Shown piece by piece: positions 11,775 through 26,100 of a stretch of 64,000 nucleotides of DNA (position 1 is its first letter; each line of letters begins with the position of its first letter). The notes under the pieces are model-generated. The model did not search any database. It was not told the origin of the DNA and was given only the letters and a program-made list of their open reading frames with translations. The translations under genes and the position numbers were made by a program. The stretch comes from Nymphalis io (taxonomy: Eukaryota; Arthropoda; Insecta; Lepidoptera; Nymphalidae), in contig NC_065892.1 of the NCBI RefSeq assembly GCF_905147045.1, positions 12,681,501-12,745,500 of the forward strand, written 5' to 3'.

Positions 11775-14700
11775 ATTAAATTTTATACTGGAATGACAAT
11801 TAAAGTATGAGCTATTCAAACTTATATTTGAATAAATAATAAAAGCTCTTTTTTTATTTAAAAACTTGACAATATATTTTTATTTCCAAAGATTACATGC
11901 CACGACGATAAAATTTTTAGACATAATCGCAAGGAGGGAACATTCGTTGGACGCTCTCCAAACCCCGTACGAATTGCAATTTCAGAATAAGTTTCACCAT
12001 TAATTCCAATAAGCTTACGTTCTGAACTATCCTGTACCACACAAGATAGAAAAATCTTCTATACTTTGCTCCAAGCGTATTCTTGGCTGGCTGCTAACAT
12101 GATGCCAGATGAAATCTTGTTAAAAGTGCACAGTTTCAGTTTGAAACTGAGTTTTATTTGATTCTTCTGCTCTTTGAAACGAAATATAAAACCTGACCTC
12201 ATTTCTATACGATTGTAAAATGTATTGAATAAATGAATTTATAATTTAGTTTAAAGTTTATATTATATGTATATATATACAAATAATTTTTCATAAGTAT
12301 ATTTCGAGTATACTTATGCATGTAATTTAAAAACTGTCAAGCTTTCAATCATAAGTTACGCTTTTTACTCGAATACGGAGTAGTTAAGTGATTAATGCTG
12401 AATGCATTAAAAATCCTGTTCGTACTTGATACTTAACTGCATCGTTGGTCAAGTAACAAGCTTATGATGCTGAAGTTTTTGAGGATTTATCCAATAAAAT
12501 CACGCCAATAAAAAGTAAATGGTTTATTCTGATAAAAAAAGATTTGTAGTAACCCGGAAAATAAAAATTACTTATGTACACATGGTATTTAAATAACATA
12601 AAAAATCGACGGATTAATATCAACTTTATTATATAGACGTATGTCTTCACGGTAATTTTAAAGTAGATGGATTCATCTCTTCTTTCATTAAAAAGGATTT
12701 AAAGATACATAATCATTTATCATTGTTCCACTTTTATACGCTCATAAATTGTTTCGCGGACTATTCGTCACCGTTGCTTAAGATCTACTTTGGCTTGGGA
12801 AATAATGGAAGACTTTTTCAATTTAAGTTATGTCTACCACACTATCGCATAAATCTTATTGAAAATAAATTTGGAATTTTTATTTTAAAGTTTTAAGCTT
12901 GTAATCGTTATAAATAAATCATTAATTTATTTTTTCAAACATCTTATAAATATAGTTTCCATTATAAACTTATACTGTGAGAAAACAAAAATAAAAGTAA
13001 TAAGATCAAAAATAAATTTATTTAATACAACTAGTACTGGAATAACTATTGAGACATATTTTAATTAATTAATTGCAATCCATGTTAGACTCTCCGAGAC
13101 ATATGAAATTAGAAACAGTAAGAAAGAACACGACAATGAGCAAAATATTAAGGTTATCGTTATATTCAGAGAAAAATTTACATCCGCCAATACAATTTTA
13201 TTATAAAAACTGACACATTTTAAACTTATGTCAATACTATAAAAACTATTTATTAATTGCCAACAATATTCACATACATTAAAGTTATGTCTGAAAAATA
13301 CTTTTAGTTGTGACTGATTACCTTATCTTCTCAGCAACTCTAGACTAGTTTATGACTAATTTATTCCTGCCCAACTTAGATAGTACCTTCTCTAATGTCG
13401 TATATTGTTGTATATCAGATTAGAACTTCTTATTTTTAAAGAATACCAATCCTTTTAATAAATCTTTCTTATTTTTCACTCCTATCGACGGTTAAGCTGT
13501 TGGTATGAGTGGGTAAGCTCAAAGATATGAAATACAGTTTTTACCGTTAAAATAACCATAAAAAAATATCAGTTTTATGGAACATAAGTTCGATTTATAA
13601 ATTTCATAATTTCTCACATGACTTGAGATTCTTCATTTAAATAACCACATAAAGCCATTAAATTGACCGAAATGTCGCTTTCCACTTACGTAGTTACATC
13701 AGTTTTTTCAATAAAAACTGATTTATAGCATATAAACTGTGATAAGGCAATTAAAACCGCAATAAACTCTTCGGAAGAGGGCCCCAATACTAAATTACTC
13801 AATCATTTTACTTTCGATTTTTGTTATTTTCCCTTTTTATTTGATTGCAAGTGACCTTAGAAAGATATTTCATTGAACCAACGAGTACTGCGTATTTCAG
13901 ATATTATTAATGCATCTATTAAATCAGATATGATAGTACATTCATATAATATATTAACTAAATACCATCGCCCATTTTTTAATTTTTTGTTTACGTCGTT
14001 GCTATATTTTTTATCAAAGTCAGTAACGCTTATGATTTATATGATATTAATATGCACAGCAGCGTGTGTGATAAAACATTGCATTACCCTCATCATCATC
14101 ATTATCTTTACCCTTCTAAGCTGCACCGTTAGCTCAAATTAGGTTATAGTTATTTAACGACACGCTACAGATAAGTAACGAATAATCGTCCATATATTTT
14201 GTTACTTGCGGTTTATTTTTAACGTTCGTAGCGATAAAAGTTAAGAGAGAACAAATTTATTGGACACATCTAACGATCAAATAAAAATGCTTAGTGTAAA
14301 ATACAAGCTCGTAAACTTAAATCGTGGCTGCAAAATATAACTCATCTAACTGTTCACGATCTCTTGGCCAAGGTCTTCAAACTGAATTTATCACAAACGT
14401 ATAGCAAATATTAATGGGAAAGTGATTGTTTCTACTTGAAATAAATCTCATGGGCGCAAACAAACGCAAGACAAAACAGGCGCAATTAAGTGATCCTGAT
14501 TTGTCACTTCACTAACTAAATGAAGCTGACTAATTCCAGTACAAACTGCATCATAAAAATGCATCTATATATAATTGATAAACACACATTGAAGCGGAAT
14601 ATCGAATAAAACTCCAGACACTGCAGACGAAATGCTCATAAATTGTAGACGTTAAGACGTCTTCGATGCACACTTCGATGCGTCTATACGTGACGATAAA

Positions 14701-17700
14701 CATATGAATCTGGAGATTGCCGTTAGCTGAAAGCGTATTGCATTTTTTCTAAGCTTATAAATAGAAAATGAATCAAGCGAATTATTGACTATACGCTAAA
14801 GTGATTCATGATTCATCGGGTCAAGGACGATCCGGGATGCATTTGATCGGAAATCAAGGATTCTATTTTGTTCGAGTTGTTTTTTTTAAATATAAGTGCT
14901 TATATCATTTATAATGATATTTAATTTAGCTTTACGATAAAGAAGACAGTTATATTTTTTCATTTGAAAATAGAACACGAAAAATTATAATAATATATGT
15001 ATTTAAAACAAATTCGAGTCTGATTTAGTTTTATGACCGGAGATTAGTATTTTAAAACATAACTAAATCATTTAAAACGTGTCCTTCGTCTGAATTAGCT
15101 CGAAATATAACCTTTTGAATTCATAACCGATGTTTGCTTGCACCAGCTGCTCCATAGATTGTTTACGCTACAAGACTGCCAAGTTTCTTCGTGGATTTAA
15201 AATAAACGAGTGAACGGAGCAGGTGGTAGCAATCATCGTCAAACTGCGAACAATGAACAATCCTTACACTTCAAACTATACATTGAACTTAGCGAATTGC
15301 TATTTATCATAAATACAAGTACAATATAAATGTAACAACGTTTATTCATTACTATTATAGCTCCGAGTGTGAGATATGGTTAGCTCACGAAACGTTAAAA
15401 ATTATTAATTTATATTGGAGCGTTGTACCGCGACGGGTTTGCCAAATCTCAAAAACGTATTAGACTAATATTATAAATGAAAAAGTAAGTTTGTATACTC
15501 GCCAACCCGACTGAACCAACAGTGATGAAATTGGTTTAAAGAGATCCTATATAGGACATACAGATATAATTTATGGTATAAATAAATTTAACGCGGATGG
15601 ATTCGCAATATAACTTGGTATGCTAAAAAGAATTAAACTATGAATTGGGGATTTTGTGGTTAAAGACTGACCTCTCAATCTCTTCTCGCGGAAGCCTTTC
15701 TCTTTGCATCAAGATATGAGATTAAAAAGCGAGAATCATTCTTCTAAATTTAAAGTTTCTACTTGGGCTGATGATAATCAATTAGTCAAGACCTAAGAAT
15801 TAATTACTATATATTTTTGTAAGTTGCCTCAACAAACAACCAGTGGTACTAGAACTTTTTTTAGCTCATTAACTCATAATTTATTACATTAAAGATATTA
15901 TTTTGATAAAGTGACCTAGTTAATACTTTCTTATCTGGAAAGCAAGTCAATAATGACGGCCTTCGTTGATGCATTTCTAAGAAGAGCTTATCAACGAGCA
16001 TCAAAATAATCAGTTGTAAACGATAATGTCAATGAAACCTAAACCTGTTCGAGATTATCCGAACATTATTTTAGATCTTAAATTATCATACCATCATCTG
16101 ATTAAAATCTCATTTTATAGATACTAAATAGGTATATGCTAGCTGCTTCGCGAGATATCATCCGCTTTAAGCGTTACTGCTTCACCATCCTTTTTAAACA
16201 CAGTTTCAATATTAGTAAGTTGACATATATGAAACAACAAATGTACCAATGATGTTTGAAATACGAAATCCTAAGTTTTATATTAACGCTAGTACAAACA
16301 TATGTATAAAAATTAAAAGTATTTTTTACTACACCTTCGTTATAAACCCTTTACTTAATTGATAGTAAGATGATCTATTTCGTAAAAGTAAGCTGCCACC
16401 AATTTTCCAATATATTGCCTTGCTATGTTTATATATATACTGACTCAGCCGTTTAGCGATACTAGCTTCGGCTGGTTATTATATATATTTATATCTTAGT
16501 TGGTACGAATTATATCATTTATGTTCCGTAAATCTATGTATGCATATGCAATCTATTTACAAAATAGTGTTTATGCACTTTATAATAAATCTCATCATAT
16601 AAAGCGTTTCGCGACTAATGTGACACAATTTTTTGGTACAGCTCATGGAAATAGTGCCATGATTCATGATTCATGAACTATGTTCATAATGTGTGCCATC
16701 TAAAATTAGGTTACCAACATAAATGTAAAGCATACAGAGTGATTTAAAAAAATTATAGTAAAATAGATTACTCATTTTTATAAAGATCGACTTCTTATAT
16801 GTGATTTCGAAGAGGCATACATCTAACAAAACGCGTTTAATTATAGCTTATTGTAAGTAAATCAAATACATGTCATTAATTTAAATTTAATTTGCGTCTT
16901 AATCTCTAAATACATATAATCGTCACAACAGTTGTAATATATTTTCTTATAATAATAAACAGAACAAAGAAATTGTAGCTAAAAGCAATACTTCTATTTT
17001 GAACATATTTTCTCAATTTAAAAGAAAGCATTACCTTTTAAGATGTTTGTCACTGATCGTCATAAGTAAGAAGCCTTGCAAATACTACAATAATTCTTCC
17101 AATCATAACTAAGTCTTAAATGTAATTTATTAGAGTTTAAATTACTAGATCTCGCGAAACGATGTTTTTGTTCCAAGAATACCGATACTCGTAATTGAGT
17201 TGTCAGCGGCATGTTGAAACAAAGAAGTGCTTTAGAAATGGTCAATATTAACTCCAGTGATGTTAAAGTGGGACAATTACCAATGACGGGAAGATCGGAT
17301 GACATCATGATCGGAGGATAAATAGACGAATGCTAATGATATTTAAAAGAAACTTATGTGACCGGGCTAATACTGTTTATGTATGATTGACAAATTCATC
17401 GACTGTATAGGGGAAACTTTCAATAATAATCACTTAACATATAACAATTACTATTTGGTAGAAAATATATACACAGTTTTATTATAAACAACACACTAAG
17501 TTACAGATATACACAAAAACTATTTATTATTTGGTAGAGAAGCTTATATAAAGAAAGAAAATGACATAAGTATATAAATATGAATGATGTGAAATGAGAT
17601 GTGAAATTAGTATACGGTAATTTTTAAACAGGATACACAAGACATAATTGTTAATAACGAATAGACCATATGTATATAACGATATAATAGAATGACTAGT

Positions 17701-18289
17701 GAATTTTCTGGCGGTTCAATCTATATTCCTAACAGACGGATACAATGCAAAATTGTTTTAACGACCTACTTAAAACAAAAATAAGTTTCATATGATAAAT
17801 GTGTCTTTTTAATAATAATAATGTGATTATACGTATATGATGACTTTTTTTTTCTTTCAATCAATACAATAAAATTATTGAATATACAATTTTAATAAAC
17901 TCGTTACGTTTTATATAAATATCTGAACAAGATGTTACATGACAATGCTAAAAGGAAAATGACATAAAAATATGTCATTTGGTCGATAAACATGTAATGG
18001 GAAATGGAATCGGCAAAAAATAATGCGAGTCACATACGTTTAGTTACCACCACTATCTGATCGATTTGTAGGGACTATTCACAACTATAAATACAACTGC
18101 AACAAACCCAATAAATGTTGACAATTAAGATCAAACTCAGACAACAACAAGATCGGCATCAAATATCAGGAGTTTTTTTTATAGCAGAAAACGTTTAACG
18201 TTTTATTTTAACAGAAAGCCCTATACGAGATAATTAATATTTTTCCAAAAGCAGAACGTATTTCGTATAAAGATAAATATTTCTATCAA

Positions 18290-18400
18290 AAAATCAAAAT
18301 CAAATTATCCTTTATTTGTAGGGTCTCTCACAAACACTTTTACATCATTTTATGATCTACCGAGAAGAACCAACAAGAATTTCTTATACGACAAATTAGA
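18290..18400 (-). repeat. Reverse copy of TTTGATTTGATTT-tailed retroelement end
   Basis: Starts with AAAAATCAAAATCAAATTAT and CTTTATTTGTAGG, and ends GATCTACCGAGAAGAACCAA CAAGAATTTC. This is the reverse complement of the 338-495 module (the segment TTCTTGTTGG ... TTCTTCTCGGTAGA). It is 5'-truncated. Confidence 0.6.
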
Positions 18401-20182
18401 TACAAATTCTGGAAACAAACTCGAAACTGACCGCAGAAAACGGTCATGAAATGTCAGAAAGTGTCATGCGAAATTGACCATAATAAACATAACATTTTAA
18501 GCATACCCGCATCAAAAATAGTATATCACCATAACGCGGTTGTCAACATTTAACGTTGAATAATGAAGTGAGTTCCCACAGAATTGTGCAGGACAGTCAG
18601 TTGCAAATAAATATTAAGGTCTACTAATATACGTCGTATAGAGGTTTGTATAAATATACATCTGCTATACGATGTTTAATAATGATGGTGTAGTTTCGTT
18701 GAATTGAGATCACTGTAAAGTGACCATAATTTAAGCTGTTACTGAGAAAATTGTATGTATGCGACAATAAAAATTTTATTTTTTCGACGATTAACTCTAA
18801 AATCATTAAGCAATAAAGTATATTTTATCTAATACTGATTCGATATTACCATACAAGTACGTATTACAATGTGAAATTATCATAAAACAGTATATTGTTA
18901 AACCGCAGGTGAAAATGAAACAGGAAACACCTAAATAACTTAAACTTTGTAAATTCTCAAAACCGCCATGTTTTGTCTTCAAGCAATATTGTTATTCATT
19001 GGCCGTTAAGCCATGTTTCGATGTCTGTGTTAGTTTCGCTAGTTATTGTTACAAAGTTTCTCTCGCAACGGGAATGACCCGCCCATCGTAAATCAAATGG
19101 CACAAACGTTGTTAGTCGAACTATTTGTATAAAGACAGCTTTATTTATCTTCTATCGGTTATCTATTTATAAATATTTGTCCCGAGTCTATTGTCAATCT
19201 TGAAATTAAACTAATTTAACAAATCCAACAAAGTTGCATTCTCTTTCTCTTGTGAGAGATTAGAAAGGATAGCAAGCAGCTTTATAACAATTAATTAGCA
19301 GCTATTATATATCTATATATCCTCTATGTAATACGTGATAAATAGAGAACATTATGTAAAGTTGATTTCATTTATATACATATAGACTAAGCAGCAAGAA
19401 ATATTAAACCACATAATACGAGTAAGTACGTATGAAAAAACTTTTTGGTATAAAATTTAAAGCTTTTTAAAAGTTTACATATTCGACAGAATTAAATATC
19501 ACATAATATTTATATTGTAAGTGTGTTTGTTCGTCTATCCTTTCGTGCTGCAACTGTCTAACAAATTGATATTATTTTTTACATAAAGACAATTTATGTG
19601 CTAGTAAAATGCTCAGGACCAACCCTGGGAAAAAATATGTTTTAAATATAATAAAGTTATATAACTAGAATAAATATAGAATAATCTCTGGGAATCTGTT
19701 TTCTTTTAATTTTAAATCATTTTATGTAGGTCGGTTTGTTCATCATCAGTCACTTTGATCAAACATTTTGACATTTCAAGGTGTAACGACGTCGCATAGC
19801 AGTGATTAAGACAAAATTAACTACACAAATTATTTACTTTATTAAGTTTTTATTTTATACTGATTGGAAAAATTAGCTCTTAAAAATAATTATTACAGAT
19901 TTGATATTTTTATTTTACCAAAAGGAACTGGCAGGAAAGTAAAATGACATACTGAAACGACTTGCTCAGCATGTAAAAATCATACATTTTTTAATCGACT
20001 TTTTGCTGTTATTAGTTCAAAATATCGTTATAATATGAAATATGATGATGAAACAATAAAATATGTTTTGCTTTACAGGAGACCTATGCTCTCCTGATAT
20101 CCACTCCTAATATTATTAGCGCTAGTGCATGGCTAATTTGTAATATAACTTTGACTAAACTTTACTTTTCGTTTCGTTTTAG

Positions 20183-23100
20183 GATCGAGATAGCAGTCTA
20201 TCCGTACCGGCCAGATGGGAAGACAGAAACTTAAGAAACTACCTCAATAAACCAGATGTCGGTGAGTAATATATAAAAACAATAAACACAATGAAAATCT
20301 CGTTAAGATATAATATTATAAATAATGTAATGATATAAATTATTATTTCTAATTAGCATCGATTTATTAACAGAAGACTAATGGATTGTAATTTCTGTAA
20401 GTCTTCGCTCTGGTGACTCTAAATGGAGGTAATCAAATGAACGTCGCATACAAACTATCCGAAATCAATCGTTAAGATTGGACATAATATTCTTCTAAAA
20501 ATGATTCTAAATTCTGATTCGATGGATTGGGTATTAGTTGTTTTATCGTAGTTACAATTAAAGGGTAACGTTTTTATTCGTAAACAGGCACCTGGAGTGC
20601 CTCAAGTGTTTAATTGTAGACCCTTATTTTTCAATACCTATATTGATGACATTCAGTCAATTTTCAGTTGTTCAAAATCAGTAGTAAATACATGCAGAAA
20701 AAATAATATAGTACATACATTGTTTATAAAACACATAACATTTTATTAACTTCGACAATATGAGTAGATTGAAACAATCAAGTAATTGATGCTACAATTA
20801 ATGTACGTGTAAATACGGAATATTACAAATATTTTATAGATCAATAGGAATATAAAAATATGAAGCAAAAGAAAAGTTATTATACAGTACAGTAACAGCC
20901 TGTAAATGTCCCACTGCTGGGCTAAGGCCTCCTCTCCCTTTTTTTGAGGAGAAGGTTTGGAGCTTATTCCACCACGCTGCTCCAGTGCGGGTTGGTGGAA
21001 TACACATGTGGCAGAATTTCAGTGAAATTAGACACATGCAGGTTTCCTCACGATGTTTTCCTTCACCGTAAAGCACGAGATGAATTATAATTACAAATTA
21101 AGCACATGAAAAGTCAGTGGTGCTTGCCCGGGCTTGAACCCACGATCATCGGTTAAGATTCACGCGTTCTTACCACTAGGCCATCTTGACTTTTTTTTGT
21201 TATAATACTTATTATACTTTACTTAAAGTTATTATACTTTAAGTTATTATACAAATTATAAAATATGCATGATTCTGGAAAAATACAATAACCCTAATTT
21301 GATTCCGATCAACAGATCGATCGACCTTCTATAGTACTGATAACCTAAAATATTTTTATCTTTTTTGCTATCACAGCAATCATTTTCTAAAAAAAATATT
21401 CTCTATATACTCGGATTCATTGTAAGTTCATGAATAATGTCATAACTAATGCATATTATTAATGTCTCTTGGCAAAATATTAAAAATTCTATCATATTGT
21501 CACTTTACATTAAATATCACAATTCTTAATGATTTTTTTTATAGAAAAGGCCAGTCGTTGGATCGGCGGTATCTATGACTACGGGTCGCGAGCATGGAAG
21601 TGGGGCGGCGAACTCCGACAGATGCATTATCAGTCTTTCTCGAAAATGAAGAAATTGTCTCCTGAAGAACTACAGTGGCACTGTATAGCTATGACTCCTG
21701 AACTGCTGTATAGGTAACGTCAATAATTCTATACCACCATATAAGTTGCTCTTTATATCCACAAAATAAATAAAATAATAAATATAACGGTATTATAGAT
21801 TCTAATTATTTTTATACGGAATTTACTAAATAGGGATCTATACACTTCTAAATATGAACGAATAACAAAAGCACTTGGCGACTCATTTTCATTGATACAT
21901 ACATCGATTGCTTAAGCGATTCGAAACATTGCTTCCGAAATCGACTACGATTATTGAAAACTATAATATCGTTAATTATAATACCTATAAAATATATATA
22001 ACAGATAAAAGTTTAAGATAAACTTAAAAATAAATCGCTATGGAAAGCAACATGGTTAACGGTTGGTTGAAATTGTGTTTAAAAAGTGTTTAAGCAACAT
22101 AGAAGATATAAATTCTAAGAAATACTAAACTCTATTTATAGTTTTTAATTTATAGTCGATTTCATTTTAATATTTTCCACTACATTACATAGCAGTATAT
22201 ATGTAAACTATTCCTGATCTGATATTAATTTAATATTTAAAATTTGTTTTATAGGGCTTTAACTTTGTTATATAATATCCTTAAATATGTTTACATCTTA
22301 ATAAGCATGTGTCATGTTACTTAAGACGAGTGTAGTTTTTTTTTAAATATACAATAAGACCTTAGAATCATGACTGGTTTATAGTTCCCATGATTCATGG
22401 CGTATTTTATACTTTAATTTCGGAGTATTTAACCTACTTACAAGAATAATATGAACGTAACACTTTATTATAAGTCAATACATAAAAACTATTTCTTTAT
22501 AAAATTTGTATGTTTTTAACTTATCCTTCAAACCCTGTTAATTTTATTACTTATATATATTACTTCCACAAAAGTTTGTTACGATATGAATATAAATGTT
22601 TTATATTAGAAGCAGTTATTGTATGCGTAAGTTTGCGGGTAAAGAGACTTTAAAAATACACAGTTATCGGACTTCAATAAATATAATTTAAAGAATATCA
22701 CTTAAGAACGTTCCCCCGATTACGTGAGGCACGCGTGTCATCACTTTCCATCGGTTTATCTTTTCAATGGCTATCTCTTCAATCAGTACTTTATTCAACA
22801 TCAATCTCCTTATTTATCAATGAAATAATTCGTTCACGCAATTGTTTAACGCACCGTAACTCAGCCCTGACTATCCACGTTCCTATGCGCTTGGACGTTT
22901 CATTGTTACATCTCCGATCCGGGATATTATATTGATAAACACATATGCTATTGACTTAAACTTCCTTATTTTATAATCAATAACATTATGTTAACACAAA
23001 TCTTAGATTGTGTCAAATTTATAGCAGTCGCAAAATTTTTCCGTGTTTTAAATATTACAATACGTTTAAATTGGAGTTATATTAAATTCGTTTAAAGTTT

Positions 23101-26100
23101 TATTGGAAATATAAAACTATTATTTAAATATTTATGATATAAACATATATATCTATAACTCAGTATCGTATAGGTTCGACAAACAACATCACTTTAATAA
23201 TAGTATTGTACTGTTTTTACTTTATTTTAAACCATCAATACTTTCGATGAATCGATTTGATCGCGAGTGTTTAATAAATCAATCTATTTGTCTAGTCCAT
23301 CTTACGTATTATTACCGAATTGTCTTTGCCCTGGGGTGCTAGACAAAGTGCATTCGACAAGGTGCTAGACAAAGTGCAAATAATTGTCGATATAATTTCG
23401 TTTTTGTTCAAATTAATCTCTTATGTAGTCTATAACTTACGTACGAATCTGTCAATGATCGCAATAGCATTAAAACTGAACAAATGTCCATTACGTGACG
23501 AAAATAAACGAGGGGGAATCATGGTCAGGAGTATGAGAACGCTATGACACACCACATTCAACCCTAAGTTAAAATATACAATAAGAGTAAAATTATAAAA
23601 TAGTATGTACCTTCTATTTATTGAGAGTTGTATCGTATTATTTCTTGGAGATTCGATTGAATTTTTCGGTTTTAATAATATGTAATCGTGAAGTATGCGA
23701 AGTATATGAAACCGAGTACAATTGTTGTTAGTTTATACTAATCAACCTGGAAAATATTAGAAATCTCTTTTATATTAATAATATTATATAACAATGCAAA
23801 AAAAACAATATGTACACTGTTTAAATTTCCTGCAAAATGTTTAGTTTCCTTTAGGAAAAAATAAGTTTTATACCTTCTTCTGTCAAAGTCTATCACCACT
23901 TGAACAGTAGTAGTAGTTTATAGTTTATTATAATATGAAAATTTATATTACGCTGTCTCTCTTCAATTATACCGTTGAAATATTAAAATATAACGATCGG
24001 TTAACATTTATTGTTAAAACAAAGAACGTTAATATGAAAACGATATAAATTTTTACGATTCCATCATGTTGAAACAGCGCAGGGCTATTGTGAGCCTTTA
24101 ATACCGCAGATGTTATTGTTACACTTATCCAAGGATTGTATTCATTCGAAGCGAATTCAAGGGTCCAAATGGGATTTAGGGACGTTAGCGCTTTGTGAAT
24201 AAGTCGTTAGTTCGAAAGTAAAATAAATACATACAATAATTCAGTTTTCGACTATAACTCTCGGAATAAAGAGGTATGTTGAAATTAATGAATACGAGAA
24301 AATCTTAATGTTTTGCAGAAAGCTTACAAAATACAATTTGAATGTAACTTACTTATCTATGTATAATATTTCTGGAAAAATATACCACAATATACCGTAA
24401 CAGCCTGTGAATGTCCCACTGCTGGGCTAAAGGCCTCCTCTCCTCTTTTTGAGGAGAAGGTTTGGAGCTTATTCCACCACGCTGCTCCAATGCGGGTTGG
24501 TGGAATACACATGTAGCAGAATTTCAGTGAAATTAGACACATGCAGGTTTCCTCACGATGTTTTCCTTCACCGTAAAGCACGAGATAAATTATAATCACA
24601 AATTTAGCACATGAAAATTCAGTGGTGCTTGCCCGGGTTTGAACCCACGATCATCGGTTAAGATTCACATGTTCTTACCACTGGGCCATCTCGGCTCACA
24701 ATATAAAATATGATTAATATTAATATTTATGTGCAGACATTTTTATAAAATACAAAATTAAAATAAAAAGTACAAAATACACATTATAAATTTAAAACAA
24801 AAACACACCGTCTAAAAGATTGTCCTGTGGCATTGTACCCAAAATTGTACACTGTACAGCTTATGTCATCAGCGGGGACGACCATAGCTCAAGTCAGGAT
24901 CGAATCTGAGCCTTTTACAGCGCTCGGCATCGCATTCCGCTATATAGTATATTAGTAATATGTATTCTAAAAAGAGGTTTTGGCCTTGAGTTGGTATTAA
25001 AGTAGTATTTATTTTATTATTAATTTTATAATTTAAAATAACAAGAATTTCAAATAACAAAATGATATATAACAACTTCTTATATTGTTCTCGGAACTTT
25101 TTAGAAGTGGTTGTAAATTAAACATGTTATTATCGTTGCAAAGACTCGGATTTCTAATTTAGATCCGAAGCTATTAGGATGTCCGCCCACTGAAGTTAGT
25201 CATATCGCGCTTCTGAGCTGTATATCGCTTAATCCGTTTGATACTTTTCTCTAGTCTATTTATTAGGTATATCTCAATGTGAATACTATTTGTCATTTTG
25301 AAAAAATATTTCAAGTTTTAAGTCCTTATTTGTTTAAGAAATACTAAGTATTCAAACTAAATTGTTTATTATTAACATCAATTTTGATTAATATTATTGA
25401 TGGTCAATATAAAATTAGATTAATTCTTAATTTATGTCATTTTAATTGGTTATCATAGAAATGTTATAGTTATAAACCGGGAGAGACACATATCAAAACA
25501 CTGACTTCTGGTATACATTTACAAATAAGGCTAACGCTACCGAACCACTGCCTATGTTGGCAAATATTACAAAAATAAACAGACACTAACAGCCTGTTAA
25601 TGTCCCACTACTGGGCTAAGGCCTCCTCGCCCTTTTGAAAAGAAGGTTTGGAGCTTATTCCACAAAACTTAAAATATATAATAATAAAAAAAGAAATGCA
25701 AAAGTATTTTTTAATTTCATTAACAATGCACGTACGTAGTATATGTGTTTTACAAAATGCAAACAAACACCGTCGCCAATTTGGTTTGTTTTTTTTTTAT
25801 ATTTGTCGGAATGCAAATGACTCTACTGATGGTAAATGGTAGTAGAGTAATTTGTAATTAATAATAATAATTAATAATAATATTAATATTTATTTAATAA
25901 TTTCTGAAAAAATAACGCTGTACTTTAAAACCTACTTAGTCACTTGGCTGCGCTATAAAACTAGCAATGGCCGTTTTTAAAGGATAACTATTATTCCCTC
26001 TCCAATTAAGCGTACAGCTTGGGTTATCAGGGACAACCAAAGCTCAGAGTCAGGATCGAATCTGCGATTTTTCATCGCTCGGCATCTCATTGCGCTATTG

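Larger units (their letters stand above)
8210..20182. other. Large gene-poor stretch
   Basis: I could not support any exon. The 5' exons of the lectin-like gene should lie here or further upstream, but no acceptor-exon-donor block with C-type lectin sequence was recognised. It contains hairpins at 8875-8911 and 10679-10731, a 61-bp tandem duplication at 11633-11774, a reversed retroelement end at 18290-18400, and Lepidoptera-type repeat debris near 15440-15580 (CTAATATTATAAATGAAAAA then GTAAGTTTG) and 19487-19640. Confidence 0.45.

Noticed and set aside
12368..12460. Box A-like TAGTTAAGTG near 12385 as a tRNA gene
   Set aside because: No matching box B at a proper distance and no cloverleaf.
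1..20182. Search for 5' exons of the lectin-like gene
   Set aside because: No block with flanking splice sites and the first half of a C-type lectin fold was found, so none is called.
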